64,000 nucleotides of DNA, from positions 1 to 64,000 of the forward strand of contig JAQBXY010000007.1 of NCBI GenBank assembly GCA_027623325.1. Direction: 5' to 3'. The translations under genes were made by a program, and so were the position numbers. Shown here piece by piece: positions 25,301 through 33,088 of the stretch; position 1 is the first letter of the stretch; each line of letters begins with the position of its first letter. Under the pieces are notes generated by a model, which worked only from the letters and a program-made list of their open reading frames with translations, had not been told where the DNA came from and did not search any database. Source of the DNA: Gemmatimonadota bacterium. Lineage in GTDB: Bacteria; Gemmatimonadota; Gemmatimonadetes; Longimicrobiales; Gaopeijiaceae.

Positions 25301-25491
25301 GTTCGCTCGACCCAGGCGCGCCCTTCCGCATCGAGTTCAGCCGTGAGCCCCGGATCGTCTTGCGGGTCGCGATCGGCCGTCGGAGCGGGCAGGGTCACGG
25401 TCGCGGTCTGACACGACAACAGCGAGAGAGCGAGGCACGCGGCTACGGCCCTCAGCCAGTGCGCAGCCAACGAGCCGGCTTCAGCGACCAC
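22378..25491 (-). CDS. NagZ-like GH3 glucosaminidase fused to a serine hydrolase, lipoprotein
   Basis: This 1037-residue protein has a lipobox LLSC (Cys27). Residues about 50-410 are a GH3 barrel with the NagZ signature KHFPGHGDTSTDSH (250-263, Asp/His acid-base dyad) and nucleophile Asp337 in LLLTDALT. Residues about 430-610 form the GH3 C-terminal domain. Residues about 655-1030 are a class C beta-lactamase-type serine hydrolase with SVSK (717-720), YSD (807-809) and HTG (977-979). In Bacillus subtilis the separate proteins NagZ and AmiE, the latter also of the beta-lactamase superfamily, act in sequence on muropeptides; this fusion could combine both steps (inference). The GTG start overlaps the upstream gene by 11 bp. 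Confidence 0.85.
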   Translation of the reverse strand: MVAEAGSLAAHWLRAVAACLALSLLSCQTATVTLPAPTADRDPQDDPGLTAELDAEGRAWVERTLARLSIEELAGQIIIEWIPGGFTAPSSPDFEPLRRWVADDRIGGVSPSIGSPHAYVAKLNALQAVAEVPLLVTADFENGGPGMRINGSYALPSMLPQGGGTDFPPTMAFGAIGDERFAYEYGRITAREARASGVHLLFAPVLDVNSNPDNPVIATRSFGGDAALVARLGAAFVRGARDGGAFTTGKHFPGHGDTSTDSHTGIPVVEADRARLDEMELVPFAAAIREGVDAIMTAHVQLPAVLGPAAPPATLSPEVMTGILRTDLGFDGLLLTDALTMRGITDMYGIGEASVRSIEAGADVVLSPKAVTEALEAILEAVGEGRLTRSRLEESVRRLLVLKARVGLHKNRFVSLERVDEVVGSGAHVAFADTAATRSITLVRDVDQLVPMDAGSLAPTLHLRYAPSMRLWADRAFAAGLAERVFDLAVVNLDERSDSAAYAAATRALADADRVIVSAYVSASAGSGESALPDRLRELVAESARVRPTVLLSFGNPYLLAAVPDVGSYLLAWGDRDVPQRAALSALFGEEAISGRLPIPLPPFHDIGHGLDRAKMADRAATLVVDDPLVAAGIVSRDSGARGRSQTVADPGTVGMSATRLAAIDSIIRTAIADSAASGAAVAIGRRGRLVALRGYGELQYGTRRPVTPTSLFDLASVSKVVGTTTAAMMLVGDGLLDLDAPVVSYLPWWSAGDVRKNDVTVRHLLLHRTGLIPFRTWYFEMDGMEAYKAAAAAEPLEMPPGERTAYSDIGIMTLAWVIEEISGQSLDDFLQERLWNPLGMLETRYRPDASLRPRIAATEVDTIWRNEMVWGTVHDENADAMGGVAGHAGLFSTAVDLSVFARMMLNRGVAVACAPDDEAGEPCPVRRRESIRLLDADVLDMFTTRFDGTSSRALGWDTPTEGSSGGDLITNEAFGHTGYTGTSIWMDPELDLWVVLLTNRVHPTRSNQKHVPLRRAVQDAAVRAITDRPISPRVNR

Positions 25492-27412
25492 CCGCAGCCT
25501 GGACCTTCCGAGGGATCATGAGGCCGGCGCCGATCTCGAAGAGCGGAGGAATCTGAGTGGGGGACCGACCCACGATTTCCGCCTGTCCGAGAAGCGCCTT
25601 TGCCGCAGCACGCTGGCTGGCTTCTGATCCGTTCCAGGCAAGCATGTATGCCCGCACGTCAGGGAACGCCGAAATCAGATAGGGATTTCCGAACGACACG
25701 ACGACGTGGGGCACTCCAATGCGACGGAGCTGCTCGATGAAGTCGACGAGTTCGTCGGGGACGGCAACCGACCCAGAGTACGACACCGCGGTGACGTACG
25801 TACTCACGACCACGAGTGCGTTGTCGCGGGCCCCCCGCAGGACGCTCGCATACGCTTCGTCCGACGTCTCCACATCGAGTTCCACCGTCGTGAGGCGCGG
25901 ATACGTACCGCGAAGGACACCATTGAAGAAACGACCCGCGAGGACGTCGGAGGTCCGCCGGTAGGACACGGACATGACCCTCGCCGTTCGTGTGCCGGCC
26001 AATGGAATCAGTTCACCGTCGTTCTTGAGGAGCGTGATGGAGCTCTGGGCGATCCGATCGGCCACGGCGATGTGCGCGGGAATGCCAACCTGTTGGGGGA
26101 TAGCCTCGATCGGAACGAGCCGGTCCTCGTGCAGACCCAGCCCTTCCTTCGATTCGAGCATTCGTAGCACCGAGCGGTCGAGCCGTACCTCGCTGATCCG
26201 ACCACTCTGTACCGCTTCGACGATCCCCTTGATGGCCTCTTCGACGGAGGCCGGCATGAGAATTACATCCGCTCCCGCTTCGATGGCCCGCACGGCCGCT
26301 TCACTGGCATCGTGCTGCCGAGAGATCGCGTTCATGTCCATGGCATCGGTGAAGATGATCCCGTCGAAGCCCATCTGGTCGCGCAGCACGTTGGTGAGCA
26401 CCAGCGGAGAGAGCGTAGACGGTTCGGTAATGCCCCCGTTGAGCGACGGGACCGAGATGTGAGCCGTCATGATCGCACCCATGCCGGCGTCGATGGCATC
26501 CTGGAAAGGCCGAAGTTCGACCGAGTCCATTCGAGCCCGGTCGTGGCGAATCACGGGCAACGCGACGTGAGAATCGACTTCGGTGTCCCCGTGACCAGGA
26601 AAGTGTTTTCCGGTCGCGATTGCCCCGTTCTCCTGGACCCCGCGGATGAAGGCCAGGCCCATCTTGGAGACACTCGTGGCATCCCCTCCGAACGACCGGA
26701 CGTTGATGATCGGGTTATCCGGATTGTTGTTGACGTCCAGGACCGGCGCGAAGGGAACGTGGATGCCGACCGATCGTGCTTCGAGCGCCGTGATGCGCCC
26801 CATTTCATACGCGAGGCGCTCCTGTCCCGTAGCACCGACAGCCATGAGCGTGGGAAAGTCGGTCGCGCCCCCGAGGTCGATGGTGCCCGGCATGTGGATG
26901 GCACCCCGCATACGAAAGCCCGCGCCCGTCTCGAGGTCGGCCCCTACCAGGAGCGGAATCCTGGAATGCCGCTGGAGGTCATTGAGCTTGGCCGCCACTT
27001 CGAAGGGCGTGCCAACCGACATGACGAGCCCGCCGATTCCACTTTCCTCGATGTACGTGAGCACCCGGTCATGACTAGCGGATCCTTCGGGTGCAAAGTC
27101 ACCCAACACCCACGGCATGATGAGCTGACCCGCCTTCTCGGCCACGGTCATCTCATCAAGTGTTCGCAACGCCCAACTCCGCGGTTCAGGCGCAGGGAGT
27201 GGGTCGGCGGCGACCTCCAGAATGGCTACGCTGTCGAGCGCAGCGTCGAGTGTTCGAGCGACTTCGGAGGCCTCTGGAGAACGAGACTCGTCGGGCGGCG
27301 TGGGAGTACCCGAGCCCGAAAACAGGCCGCAAGCCGCCGCTCCGAGCGGAAACAGCGCGACGGTCAACGCCCGTATCATCGGGCCGGCATGGATCCCTAA
27401 TCTCTCGGTCAT
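25481..27412 (-). CDS. NagZ-like GH3 beta-N-acetylglucosaminidase, lipoprotein
   Basis: This 643-residue protein has a lipobox GAAAC (Cys28). The GH3 barrel (about 80-430) carries KHFPGHGDTEVDSH (269-282) and the nucleophile Asp356 in IIFTDAMDM; a GH3 C-terminal sandwich follows. This fits retaining exo-beta-N-acetylglucosaminidases that cut GlcNAc from MurNAc. It is a paralogue of the downstream fusion but lacks the serine-hydrolase part. It heads the operon nagZ2, nagZ fusion, symporter, kinase and is divergent from namZ across a 70-bp gap. Start ATG 27412; an ATG at 27379 nearer the signal peptide is also possible. Confidence 0.87.
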   Translation of the reverse strand: MTERLGIHAGPMIRALTVALFPLGAAACGLFSGSGTPTPPDESRSPEASEVARTLDAALDSVAILEVAADPLPAPEPRSWALRTLDEMTVAEKAGQLIMPWVLGDFAPEGSASHDRVLTYIEESGIGGLVMSVGTPFEVAAKLNDLQRHSRIPLLVGADLETGAGFRMRGAIHMPGTIDLGGATDFPTLMAVGATGQERLAYEMGRITALEARSVGIHVPFAPVLDVNNNPDNPIINVRSFGGDATSVSKMGLAFIRGVQENGAIATGKHFPGHGDTEVDSHVALPVIRHDRARMDSVELRPFQDAIDAGMGAIMTAHISVPSLNGGITEPSTLSPLVLTNVLRDQMGFDGIIFTDAMDMNAISRQHDASEAAVRAIEAGADVILMPASVEEAIKGIVEAVQSGRISEVRLDRSVLRMLESKEGLGLHEDRLVPIEAIPQQVGIPAHIAVADRIAQSSITLLKNDGELIPLAGTRTARVMSVSYRRTSDVLAGRFFNGVLRGTYPRLTTVELDVETSDEAYASVLRGARDNALVVVSTYVTAVSYSGSVAVPDELVDFIEQLRRIGVPHVVVSFGNPYLISAFPDVRAYMLAWNGSEASQRAAAKALLGQAEIVGRSPTQIPPLFEIGAGLMIPRKVQAAGGR

Positions 27413-27482
27413 ACGGTGGATTCAGAGCCTTTTTGTGGCCGGATGCGTTGACGCGGTCCAATGTGTCCCCGAAGCTTGCCTC

Positions 27483-28802
27483 ATGTCACGGACAAACTCT
27501 GCACCGCGATGGGGCCGCCCGGCGCACGGATCGGAACGTATTGGCTCTCTGATACCCCAACAATCCTTTCTGTTCGCCGCTTTCGTCGTGATCGCGCTCA
27601 TGGGTTGCGTGGGGTCCCCGGACGAGAGTGCAAGCGACGCGCAACCTCAGGTCGCTGGCGTTCGACCAGGAATCGAGGTTCTCCTGCGGGACTCGCTCCA
27701 TCTCGTCGCGGGTCGGCGGGTCGGGCTGGTGACGAACCATACCGGCGTCGATCGAACCGGCCGTTCGGACATCGATCTGCTCGCGGGTCACGAAGCGTTC
27801 GATCTCGTCGCCCTGTATTCGCCCGAACACGGCATCCGAGGTGTGGAGCGCGCTGGGGCAGCGATCGACAGCAGTGTCGATGAGCGTACGGGCCTACCGA
27901 TCCATTCACTGTATGGCGAGACACGCAAACCGACACCCACTATGCTGGACGGTGTGGATGTCCTGGTCTTCGACATGCAGGACATCGGCGCGCGTTACTA
28001 CACGTACGTCTCGACGATGGCACTCGCCATGGAAGCGGCGGGCGAACAGGGAATCCCCTTTCTGGTCCTCGACCGGCCGAACCCGATCCGAGGGGACGTG
28101 GTCCAGGGCAGCGTGCTCGATCCCGAATACGCCACATTCGTCGGTATGTATCCGGTACCCATGCGCCACGGGATGACGCCCGGGGAGTTGGCGCGCATGT
28201 ATGTCGGGGCATTTGGCATCGATGTCGAGCTTCACGTCGTACCGGTGGACGGTTGGACGCGAGCGACACTCTTCACCGAGACCGGACTGCCATGGATTCC
28301 CCCTTCCCCGAACATGCCATCGGTGGAGAGCGCGCTGGCGTATCCCGGCACGTGCCTCTTCGAGGGGACTCCACTCTCGGTCGGCCGCGGAACCGACCGT
28401 GCCTTCCAGTGGATCGGGGCCCCATGGCTCGACGGTGAGAGTCTCGCAGCCGCCCTCAACGGGTACGAGATCCCGGGCGTGCGATTCGAAGCCGTGGCTT
28501 TTACACCGGTCGACGCGGGAGATCGTAAGTTCGAGGGTCAGGAAGTGTACGGCGTGCAGCTCATTCCCGAGTCGAGTGACTACGATGCCAGCAGGGCTGT
28601 GGTGGCGATGCTCATCGAGACGTACCGGGCCTCGGGGAGCAACTGGGGCTGGTTCGTGGCGCACTTCGACCGCCTCGCGGGAAGCGACGCGCTCCGGCTC
28701 GGCATTGAAGCCGGTCAGGACCTCGACGCCCTGACGCGTGGGTGGGCGGCGCCACTGGCCCAGTTCGAAGAGCTGCGGGCCCCCTTCTTGATCTACGATT
28801 GA
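27483..28802 (+). CDS. namZ: NamZ-type exo-beta-N-acetylmuramidase (DUF1343), lipoprotein
   Basis: This 439-residue protein has a lipobox LMGC (Cys42). The DUF1343 (GH171) fold is marked by GLVTNHTGVDRTGRSDIDLL, LYSPEHGIRG, IHSLYGETRKPTP, FDMQDIGARYYTYVSTM, LDRPNPIRG and SVGRGTDRAFQWIG. The characterised relative, YbbC/NamZ of Bacillus subtilis, removes MurNAc from the non-reducing end of peptidoglycan chains and works with NagZ. The longer frame to 27222 overlaps nagZ2 on the other strand, so ATG 27483, just ahead of the signal sequence, is used. It is divergent from the nagZ operon. Confidence 0.85.
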   Translation: MSRTNSAPRWGRPAHGSERIGSLIPQQSFLFAAFVVIALMGCVGSPDESASDAQPQVAGVRPGIEVLLRDSLHLVAGRRVGLVTNHTGVDRTGRSDIDLLAGHEAFDLVALYSPEHGIRGVERAGAAIDSSVDERTGLPIHSLYGETRKPTPTMLDGVDVLVFDMQDIGARYYTYVSTMALAMEAAGEQGIPFLVLDRPNPIRGDVVQGSVLDPEYATFVGMYPVPMRHGMTPGELARMYVGAFGIDVELHVVPVDGWTRATLFTETGLPWIPPSPNMPSVESALAYPGTCLFEGTPLSVGRGTDRAFQWIGAPWLDGESLAAALNGYEIPGVRFEAVAFTPVDAGDRKFEGQEVYGVQLIPESSDYDASRAVVAMLIETYRASGSNWGWFVAHFDRLAGSDALRLGIEAGQDLDALTRGWAAPLAQFEELRAPFLIYD

Positions 28803-30115
28803 AGACACCCTTGAGGTCCCGTCGACTTTGGCCGCTCGCGGCCGTCGGACTCTTCGCCTGCGGTGGTGCCTCGTCCCTCCGATACGCCCCTCCACGCCCG
28901 GCTCCGACTACACCCACGGAACTGATCGCGCTTCAAGGAGAAGCACGCGTCCCCGGACTGGATGACCGACGCTTCGACCACGAGACGTATTGGTCCGCCC
29001 TCTCGCCCTTCCTGGGAGGAGCCGTGTCCTCTTATGTGGCGGGCGAGAGTGGAGAAGGGCGTGAGATCCGTCACCTGACGTACGGGCACGGAGCGACGCG
29101 CGTGCTTCTCTGGTCTCAGATGCATGGGGACGAGAGCACAGCGTCGATGTCTCTCGCGGATATCGTTCGGTTCTTCAACGATTCGCCGGATCATCCGCTG
29201 GCACGGAGAATCGCAGACGGGGTGACCGTCCACATGATCCCGATGTTGAATCCGGACGGCGCGCAGCGTTTTCAAAGGCGCAACGCTCAAGGAATCGACA
29301 TCAACCGGGACGCTCGCCTGCTCCAGACACCCGAGGGGCGCCTCTTGAAGTCCATCCGTGACGAGGTGGAGCCCGACTTCGGCTTCAACCTCCACGATCA
29401 GAGTGCAGCCGTCCGGGTCGGTCGATCGGACCGTGGCGTGGCAATCGCGCTGCTCGCTCCGGCCTTCAACGCGGCACGCGAAGTCGACGACAAACGTCGC
29501 CGCGCCATGCAGGTGGCATCGGTTCTGATCGAGGCGATGGATCCTCTGGTCGGGGACCATATCGCCAAGTATGACGACACCTTCAACCCGCGCGCCTTCG
29601 GAGACTTGATGGGGGCTTGGGGTGCCAGCACGGTCCTCATCGAGTCGGGTGCCTGGGACGACGACCCTCAGAAGCAGCACCTCCGCGCGGTGAACTTTGT
29701 GGGGATCCTGACCGCGCTCGACGCGATCGCGACCCGACGCTACGAGCAGTTCGATCCCGGAGTGTATGAGGGACTCGAGTACAATGGTCGGCGTGTCGCC
29801 GACCTCCTGATCGCCGGCGGCACGATCATGACCCCGGGCATTCCCGGCCTCCAGGCCGATATCGTCGCGAACTACGAACGTCCCCTGTTGAAGGAGGACG
29901 CCGTCATCGCGGATATCGGCGACATGCTCGGCTCCGAAGCGCAGGACACCCTCCGCGTCGACGGACTCTTCCTGATTCCGACCGAAGCGGCCCTCGGAGA
30001 ACCCGGGGGACTCGACGTCGGGGCTCCGGCGCACTTCATCGTGACCGAGGACCCGGAGGGTCGGCGCATCCGCTTCATCTTCGAGGGTCGGATTCCCCAG
30101 TCCCTGCTCCGCTAG
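28799..30115 (+). CDS. M14 zinc carboxypeptidase-like protein, lipoprotein
   Basis: This 438-residue protein has a lipobox LFAC (Cys21) and an M14 metallo-carboxypeptidase domain. Zinc ligands are His109 and Glu112 (QMHGDEST) and His199 (FNLHDQS). Arg170 (DINRDAR) and the catalytic Glu282 (LIESGAW) are also seen. M14 includes murein tripeptide amidase MpaA and gamma-D-glutamyl-diamino acid peptidases, so stem-peptide cleavage is plausible here but unproven. TTG 28799 is chosen because it overlaps the namZ TGA (TTGA), implying coupled translation. About 150 residues follow the peptidase core. Confidence 0.82.
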   Translation: MKTPLRSRRLWPLAAVGLFACGGASSLRYAPPRPAPTTPTELIALQGEARVPGLDDRRFDHETYWSALSPFLGGAVSSYVAGESGEGREIRHLTYGHGATRVLLWSQMHGDESTASMSLADIVRFFNDSPDHPLARRIADGVTVHMIPMLNPDGAQRFQRRNAQGIDINRDARLLQTPEGRLLKSIRDEVEPDFGFNLHDQSAAVRVGRSDRGVAIALLAPAFNAAREVDDKRRRAMQVASVLIEAMDPLVGDHIAKYDDTFNPRAFGDLMGAWGASTVLIESGAWDDDPQKQHLRAVNFVGILTALDAIATRRYEQFDPGVYEGLEYNGRRVADLLIAGGTIMTPGIPGLQADIVANYERPLLKEDAVIADIGDMLGSEAQDTLRVDGLFLIPTEAALGEPGGLDVGAPAHFIVTEDPEGRRIRFIFEGRIPQSLLR

Positions 30116-30132
30116 CGGGCCTCCCTACGCTC

Positions 30133-31188
30133 TCAGCGAGAGAAGCGGAACTCGGTCCCGATTTCAGGGCGCCACCACTCTCCCGAGAAGACGTGTTCGA
30201 GCCGGTCCTGAAAGTGACCGATATCGCTCAACATGATGGCGCGCGTGGGGTCGTCGATCGGGACGAAGAAGTCCTCCCAATGACCGAGCAGGACTCTCTT
30301 GGGTTGGAGGTTTTGCACGAAAGCCTCCGGATGCCAATCGACCTGATCGAACGTCGCGGGCACGAAGATCGCTACGTCCACAGGGTGCTGGGCGATCAGT
30401 ACCTCAGGGGCGAACCCCAGCGGGGGTGCCACCACGGCATCTTGATAGTAGATCCGGAACGCCACCTCGCCCACTGCGTCCATGAAGTCGATCAGGAAGG
30501 CGAAGGTCGCCCCATCGAGCCATTCGGTGGCGTACCGCGGGGGGCTAGCTAGCGGGGAGTCGACGCTGCCCTGGTACAGGGTATACCCATCGAAGTGTGG
30601 CGCATGGTGAGAGCGGAGCGCCATCACCCGGATACCGGGACCATACGTCAGCCAGCGTCCGACCGAGGACTGATCGCCCGCCGAGTCGTCCACCACATCT
30701 ACCCTTCCGCCGACGCCCGACCACGATCCGAGCGTATTGGCGACGGTTCGGCTGCCGACGATGCGCGCGTTCGGTGCGTGCACGGCCGCCACTCGAGGGA
30801 CGTCCATTAGGTGATCGTAGTGCGCGTGACCGCTGAGAATCGCTCGGGCGCCACGCACGTCGTACGGCGCCATGTGCCGATCGATCTCCACCGTGTCGGC
30901 CCGGATCGGCCGCAGGCCAGTCTGAAGAAAACTGGGATTCGTGAAAAGCGGCGCGGCGAGCACCATGTCCGAGCCGTGCTGGAAGATCCAACCACCTGTG
31001 CCCAGATACGTGAGCCTAAGCTCGTCCTCGCCTGATGTGGTGAGGTCCACCAGGCCACGGATACCGGGCCCGAGTCGAACACACGCTGCCGTCGACATCC
31101 ATGTAAGCAGGACAACCAGCGCCGCGCGGGAAATCCAGGCCCGGCCGCAAATCTGCCGGCCGTAGCGACCGAGGCGAGTCTTGTCCAC
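30133..31188 (-). CDS. MBL-fold metallo-hydrolase, probable lipoprotein
   Basis: This 351-residue protein has an N-terminal hydrophobic segment ending MSTAAC, a weak lipobox (Cys36). The metal motif HxHxD is intact in SGHAHYDHLMDVP, near residue 120, and further histidines (SHHAPHF, LLGHWEDF) fit a two-metal MBL site. It resembles UlaG/phospholipase-type MBL proteins more than beta-lactamases. The substrate is unknown. It starts with GTG 22 bp after the aminotransferase stop, so the two are probably cotranscribed, and it is convergent with the M14 gene. Confidence 0.75.
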   Translation of the reverse strand: MDKTRLGRYGRQICGRAWISRAALVVLLTWMSTAACVRLGPGIRGLVDLTTSGEDELRLTYLGTGGWIFQHGSDMVLAAPLFTNPSFLQTGLRPIRADTVEIDRHMAPYDVRGARAILSGHAHYDHLMDVPRVAAVHAPNARIVGSRTVANTLGSWSGVGGRVDVVDDSAGDQSSVGRWLTYGPGIRVMALRSHHAPHFDGYTLYQGSVDSPLASPPRYATEWLDGATFAFLIDFMDAVGEVAFRIYYQDAVVAPPLGFAPEVLIAQHPVDVAIFVPATFDQVDWHPEAFVQNLQPKRVLLGHWEDFFVPIDDPTRAIMLSDIGHFQDRLEHVFSGEWWRPEIGTEFRFSR

Positions 31189-31210
31189 GTGCCTTCCGGT
31201 TCGGCCGGCG

Positions 31211-32080
31211 TCAGCCGGCTTTCGCCGCGTCCCTCGTCGCTTCGATGCGCGCCAGCAACAGATCGGAAAGCCGCCGGGTCACCGGCCCCACCCGGCCGTC
31301 TCCCACGGCACGACCGTCGACTTCGACCACGGGGCGTACTTCACCCGTCGTTCCCGTGAAGAAGAGTTCCTCCGCATCAATCAACTCCTCGACCTGAATG
31401 GGCCGCTCCTCCACCGGTACTCCCGCCGCGTGAGCTTCTTCGAGGACGACGCCACGAGTAATTCCGGGCAAGATGTGTCCAGTCTTCGGATGGGTCACCG
31501 CCGTACCGCCGAAGACGCCCCAGAAGTTCTGGTGAGCCCCCTCGATCGCGACGCCATCGCGGACCAGAATGGCATCGTCGGCGCCGACGTCGCGCGCGGC
31601 CTGAAACGCCATCGCGTTCGGCAGCAGGCAGATCGTCTTCACGTCGACCCTACTCCAGCGACGATCCGGCACCGTGATGGCCCGGAAGCCACGGTTCCAT
31701 ACTTCGTCGGTCGGCCGACTCCACGCTTTCGCGGACGCGAAGATCGTGGGCGTAACATCACCCTCGGGAAAATAGTGCGTGCGCGGCGCCGCGCCCCGGG
31801 TGATCTGCATATACACCATGGATCGCTCGGCATTCTCGAGCCCGTTTCTCGTCAGGAGCTCCCGGTGCATAGCCTCCAGCGACTCCACGTCGTAGGCGAT
31901 CCGAATCCACTCCAGGCCTCGGGCCAAACGGGCCAGATGCCGATCGAGTCCGAAGGGAACCCCTCCGTAGAAGGGGGTGACCTCGTACAGGCCATCTCCC
32001 AACAGGAATCCCCGATCGTCAACGGAGATCATGGCTTCCGACTTCGGAATGAAGGCTCCGTTCAAAAAGACCGTCGTCAT
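31211..32080 (-). CDS. dat: D-amino-acid aminotransferase (fold-type IV PLP enzyme)
   Basis: This 289-residue protein transfers amino groups between D-amino acids (D-Ala, D-Glu, D-Asp) and 2-oxo acids. The PLP lysine is in DVKTICLLPNAM, matching the DxK...LLPN pattern of D-alanine transaminases. The substrate segment YMQITRGAAPRTHYFP matches the family's RG-AP-R-H carboxylate trap, which separates it from branched-chain aminotransferases. MISVDDRGFLLGDGLYEV is typical near the N-terminus. ATG 32080 is chosen over the longer frame to 32188, which would include a terminator-like hairpin. Next to murein-salvage genes it could consume D-Ala and D-Glu from stem peptides. Confidence 0.85.
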   Translation of the reverse strand: MTTVFLNGAFIPKSEAMISVDDRGFLLGDGLYEVTPFYGGVPFGLDRHLARLARGLEWIRIAYDVESLEAMHRELLTRNGLENAERSMVYMQITRGAAPRTHYFPEGDVTPTIFASAKAWSRPTDEVWNRGFRAITVPDRRWSRVDVKTICLLPNAMAFQAARDVGADDAILVRDGVAIEGAHQNFWGVFGGTAVTHPKTGHILPGITRGVVLEEAHAAGVPVEERPIQVEELIDAEELFFTGTTGEVRPVVEVDGRAVGDGRVGPVTRRLSDLLLARIEATRDAAKAG

Positions 32081-32140
32081 CGTCACACCTGTCTTGGAAG
32101 GATTCGCCTCGGCGAAAGATGCGGAGGGCTCACGCGCGCG

Positions 32141-32170
32141 AAAGGGGGAGGCCCTGTCGGACCTCCCCCT
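32141..32170 (-). terminator. hairpin after pspA
   Basis: AGGGGGAGG (32143-32151) and CCTCCCCCT (32162-32170) form a perfect 9-bp stem with a 10-nt loop, 46 bp past the pspA stop. On the minus strand only TTT follows, so it is a moderate intrinsic terminator. It separates pspA from dat. Confidence 0.55.
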
Positions 32171-32215
32171 CGCTTGGGGCCTCTGCACGAGGTTCCCTAG
32201 CTCCCATGTCAGGAA

Positions 32216-33085
32216 TCAGCTTTCGGCTTGCTTCCCTTCGAGCCTGTCGAACTCCGAAAGAAGTTGCGCCTCGGGGATGTGGTCGGCTTCCGCATCGGAA
32301 ACTTCCTCCACGTCGGCGTCCTGGACTCCCGGAGTAGCACCGTCCGTCTGACCCTTCGCACCCGCTTCGAGCTGCCTAGGTTCCGCACCGGTGGAGGGCG
32401 GAGCGATGAGTCCCATATCGGCCTTGAGCGCCAGCAACTGGTCCTCGACGTCGACACCACCTGAACCGGCCTCGAGCCGCAGGAAGTCGTGCTCAAGCGA
32501 GTCGCCCGTCAGTTCGGCGGAAACCTCTGCGTGGGCGACACTCTGGCGCTCCTCCTCCTCGATCTTGTCGGCCATCCGATTGAACGCCTCGAAGGCTGAA
32601 GTATCGGAGAGCCCCGACATCGTCTCGTGAATCCGACGCTGCGCCTGGGCCCTTTTCTGCTTCGCAACCAGAAGATTCCGCTTCCGCTTGGCTTCCTCGA
32701 TCTTGTCGTTCAGCTGCCGCAACGAGCCCTTGAGCTTCTCGGTCTCGCCGGCCTGAGCCTCCCAAGTCTGTTGGAGCACGTGCGCTCGCTCGGTGTGTTC
32801 CTTCTGACGAATCAGCGCCTGCTTGGCCAAGTCGTCGCGGCCTTCCTTGACCGCGAGCATCGCCCGGTGCTGCCAATCGCGAGCCTGCTTGACCTCGGCC
32901 TCCATCTGCGACTTGAGCTTCCGCTCATCGGCAATCGCCGCCGCAACCTCGCGCTTCGCTTTGGCGAGTTGGTCACGCATGTCGAGAATGATCTGATTCA
33001 GCATCTTCTCGGGGTTTTCAGCCCGAGAGATGAGATCGTTGATGTTCGACTTGATGACCGTTGAGAGCTTCGTGAAGATCCCCAT
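32216..33085 (-). CDS. pspA: PspA/IM30 family membrane-stress protein
   Basis: This 289-residue protein begins with the amphipathic membrane-binding helix MGIFTKLSTVIKSNIN. LISRAENPEKMLNQIILDM follows, then a long coiled coil (about 25-200) rich in Lys, Glu, Gln and Arg, as in PspA/Vipp1/IM30 proteins that form ESCRT-III-like coats and protect the membrane. The last about 80 residues are acidic and less ordered, longer than in E. coli PspA (222 residues). It starts 3 bp after the YbjN-like gene, so the two form an operon. No pspF or pspBC was seen. Confidence 0.9.
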   Translation of the reverse strand: MGIFTKLSTVIKSNINDLISRAENPEKMLNQIILDMRDQLAKAKREVAAAIADERKLKSQMEAEVKQARDWQHRAMLAVKEGRDDLAKQALIRQKEHTERAHVLQQTWEAQAGETEKLKGSLRQLNDKIEEAKRKRNLLVAKQKRAQAQRRIHETMSGLSDTSAFEAFNRMADKIEEEERQSVAHAEVSAELTGDSLEHDFLRLEAGSGGVDVEDQLLALKADMGLIAPPSTGAEPRQLEAGAKGQTDGATPGVQDADVEEVSDAEADHIPEAQLLSEFDRLEGKQAES

Positions 33086-33088
33086 CGT

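Noticed and set aside
26312-27400. Plus-strand reading frame of 362 codons
   Set aside because: Complement of the second nagZ-like gene; Arg/Asp/His-rich with no motif.
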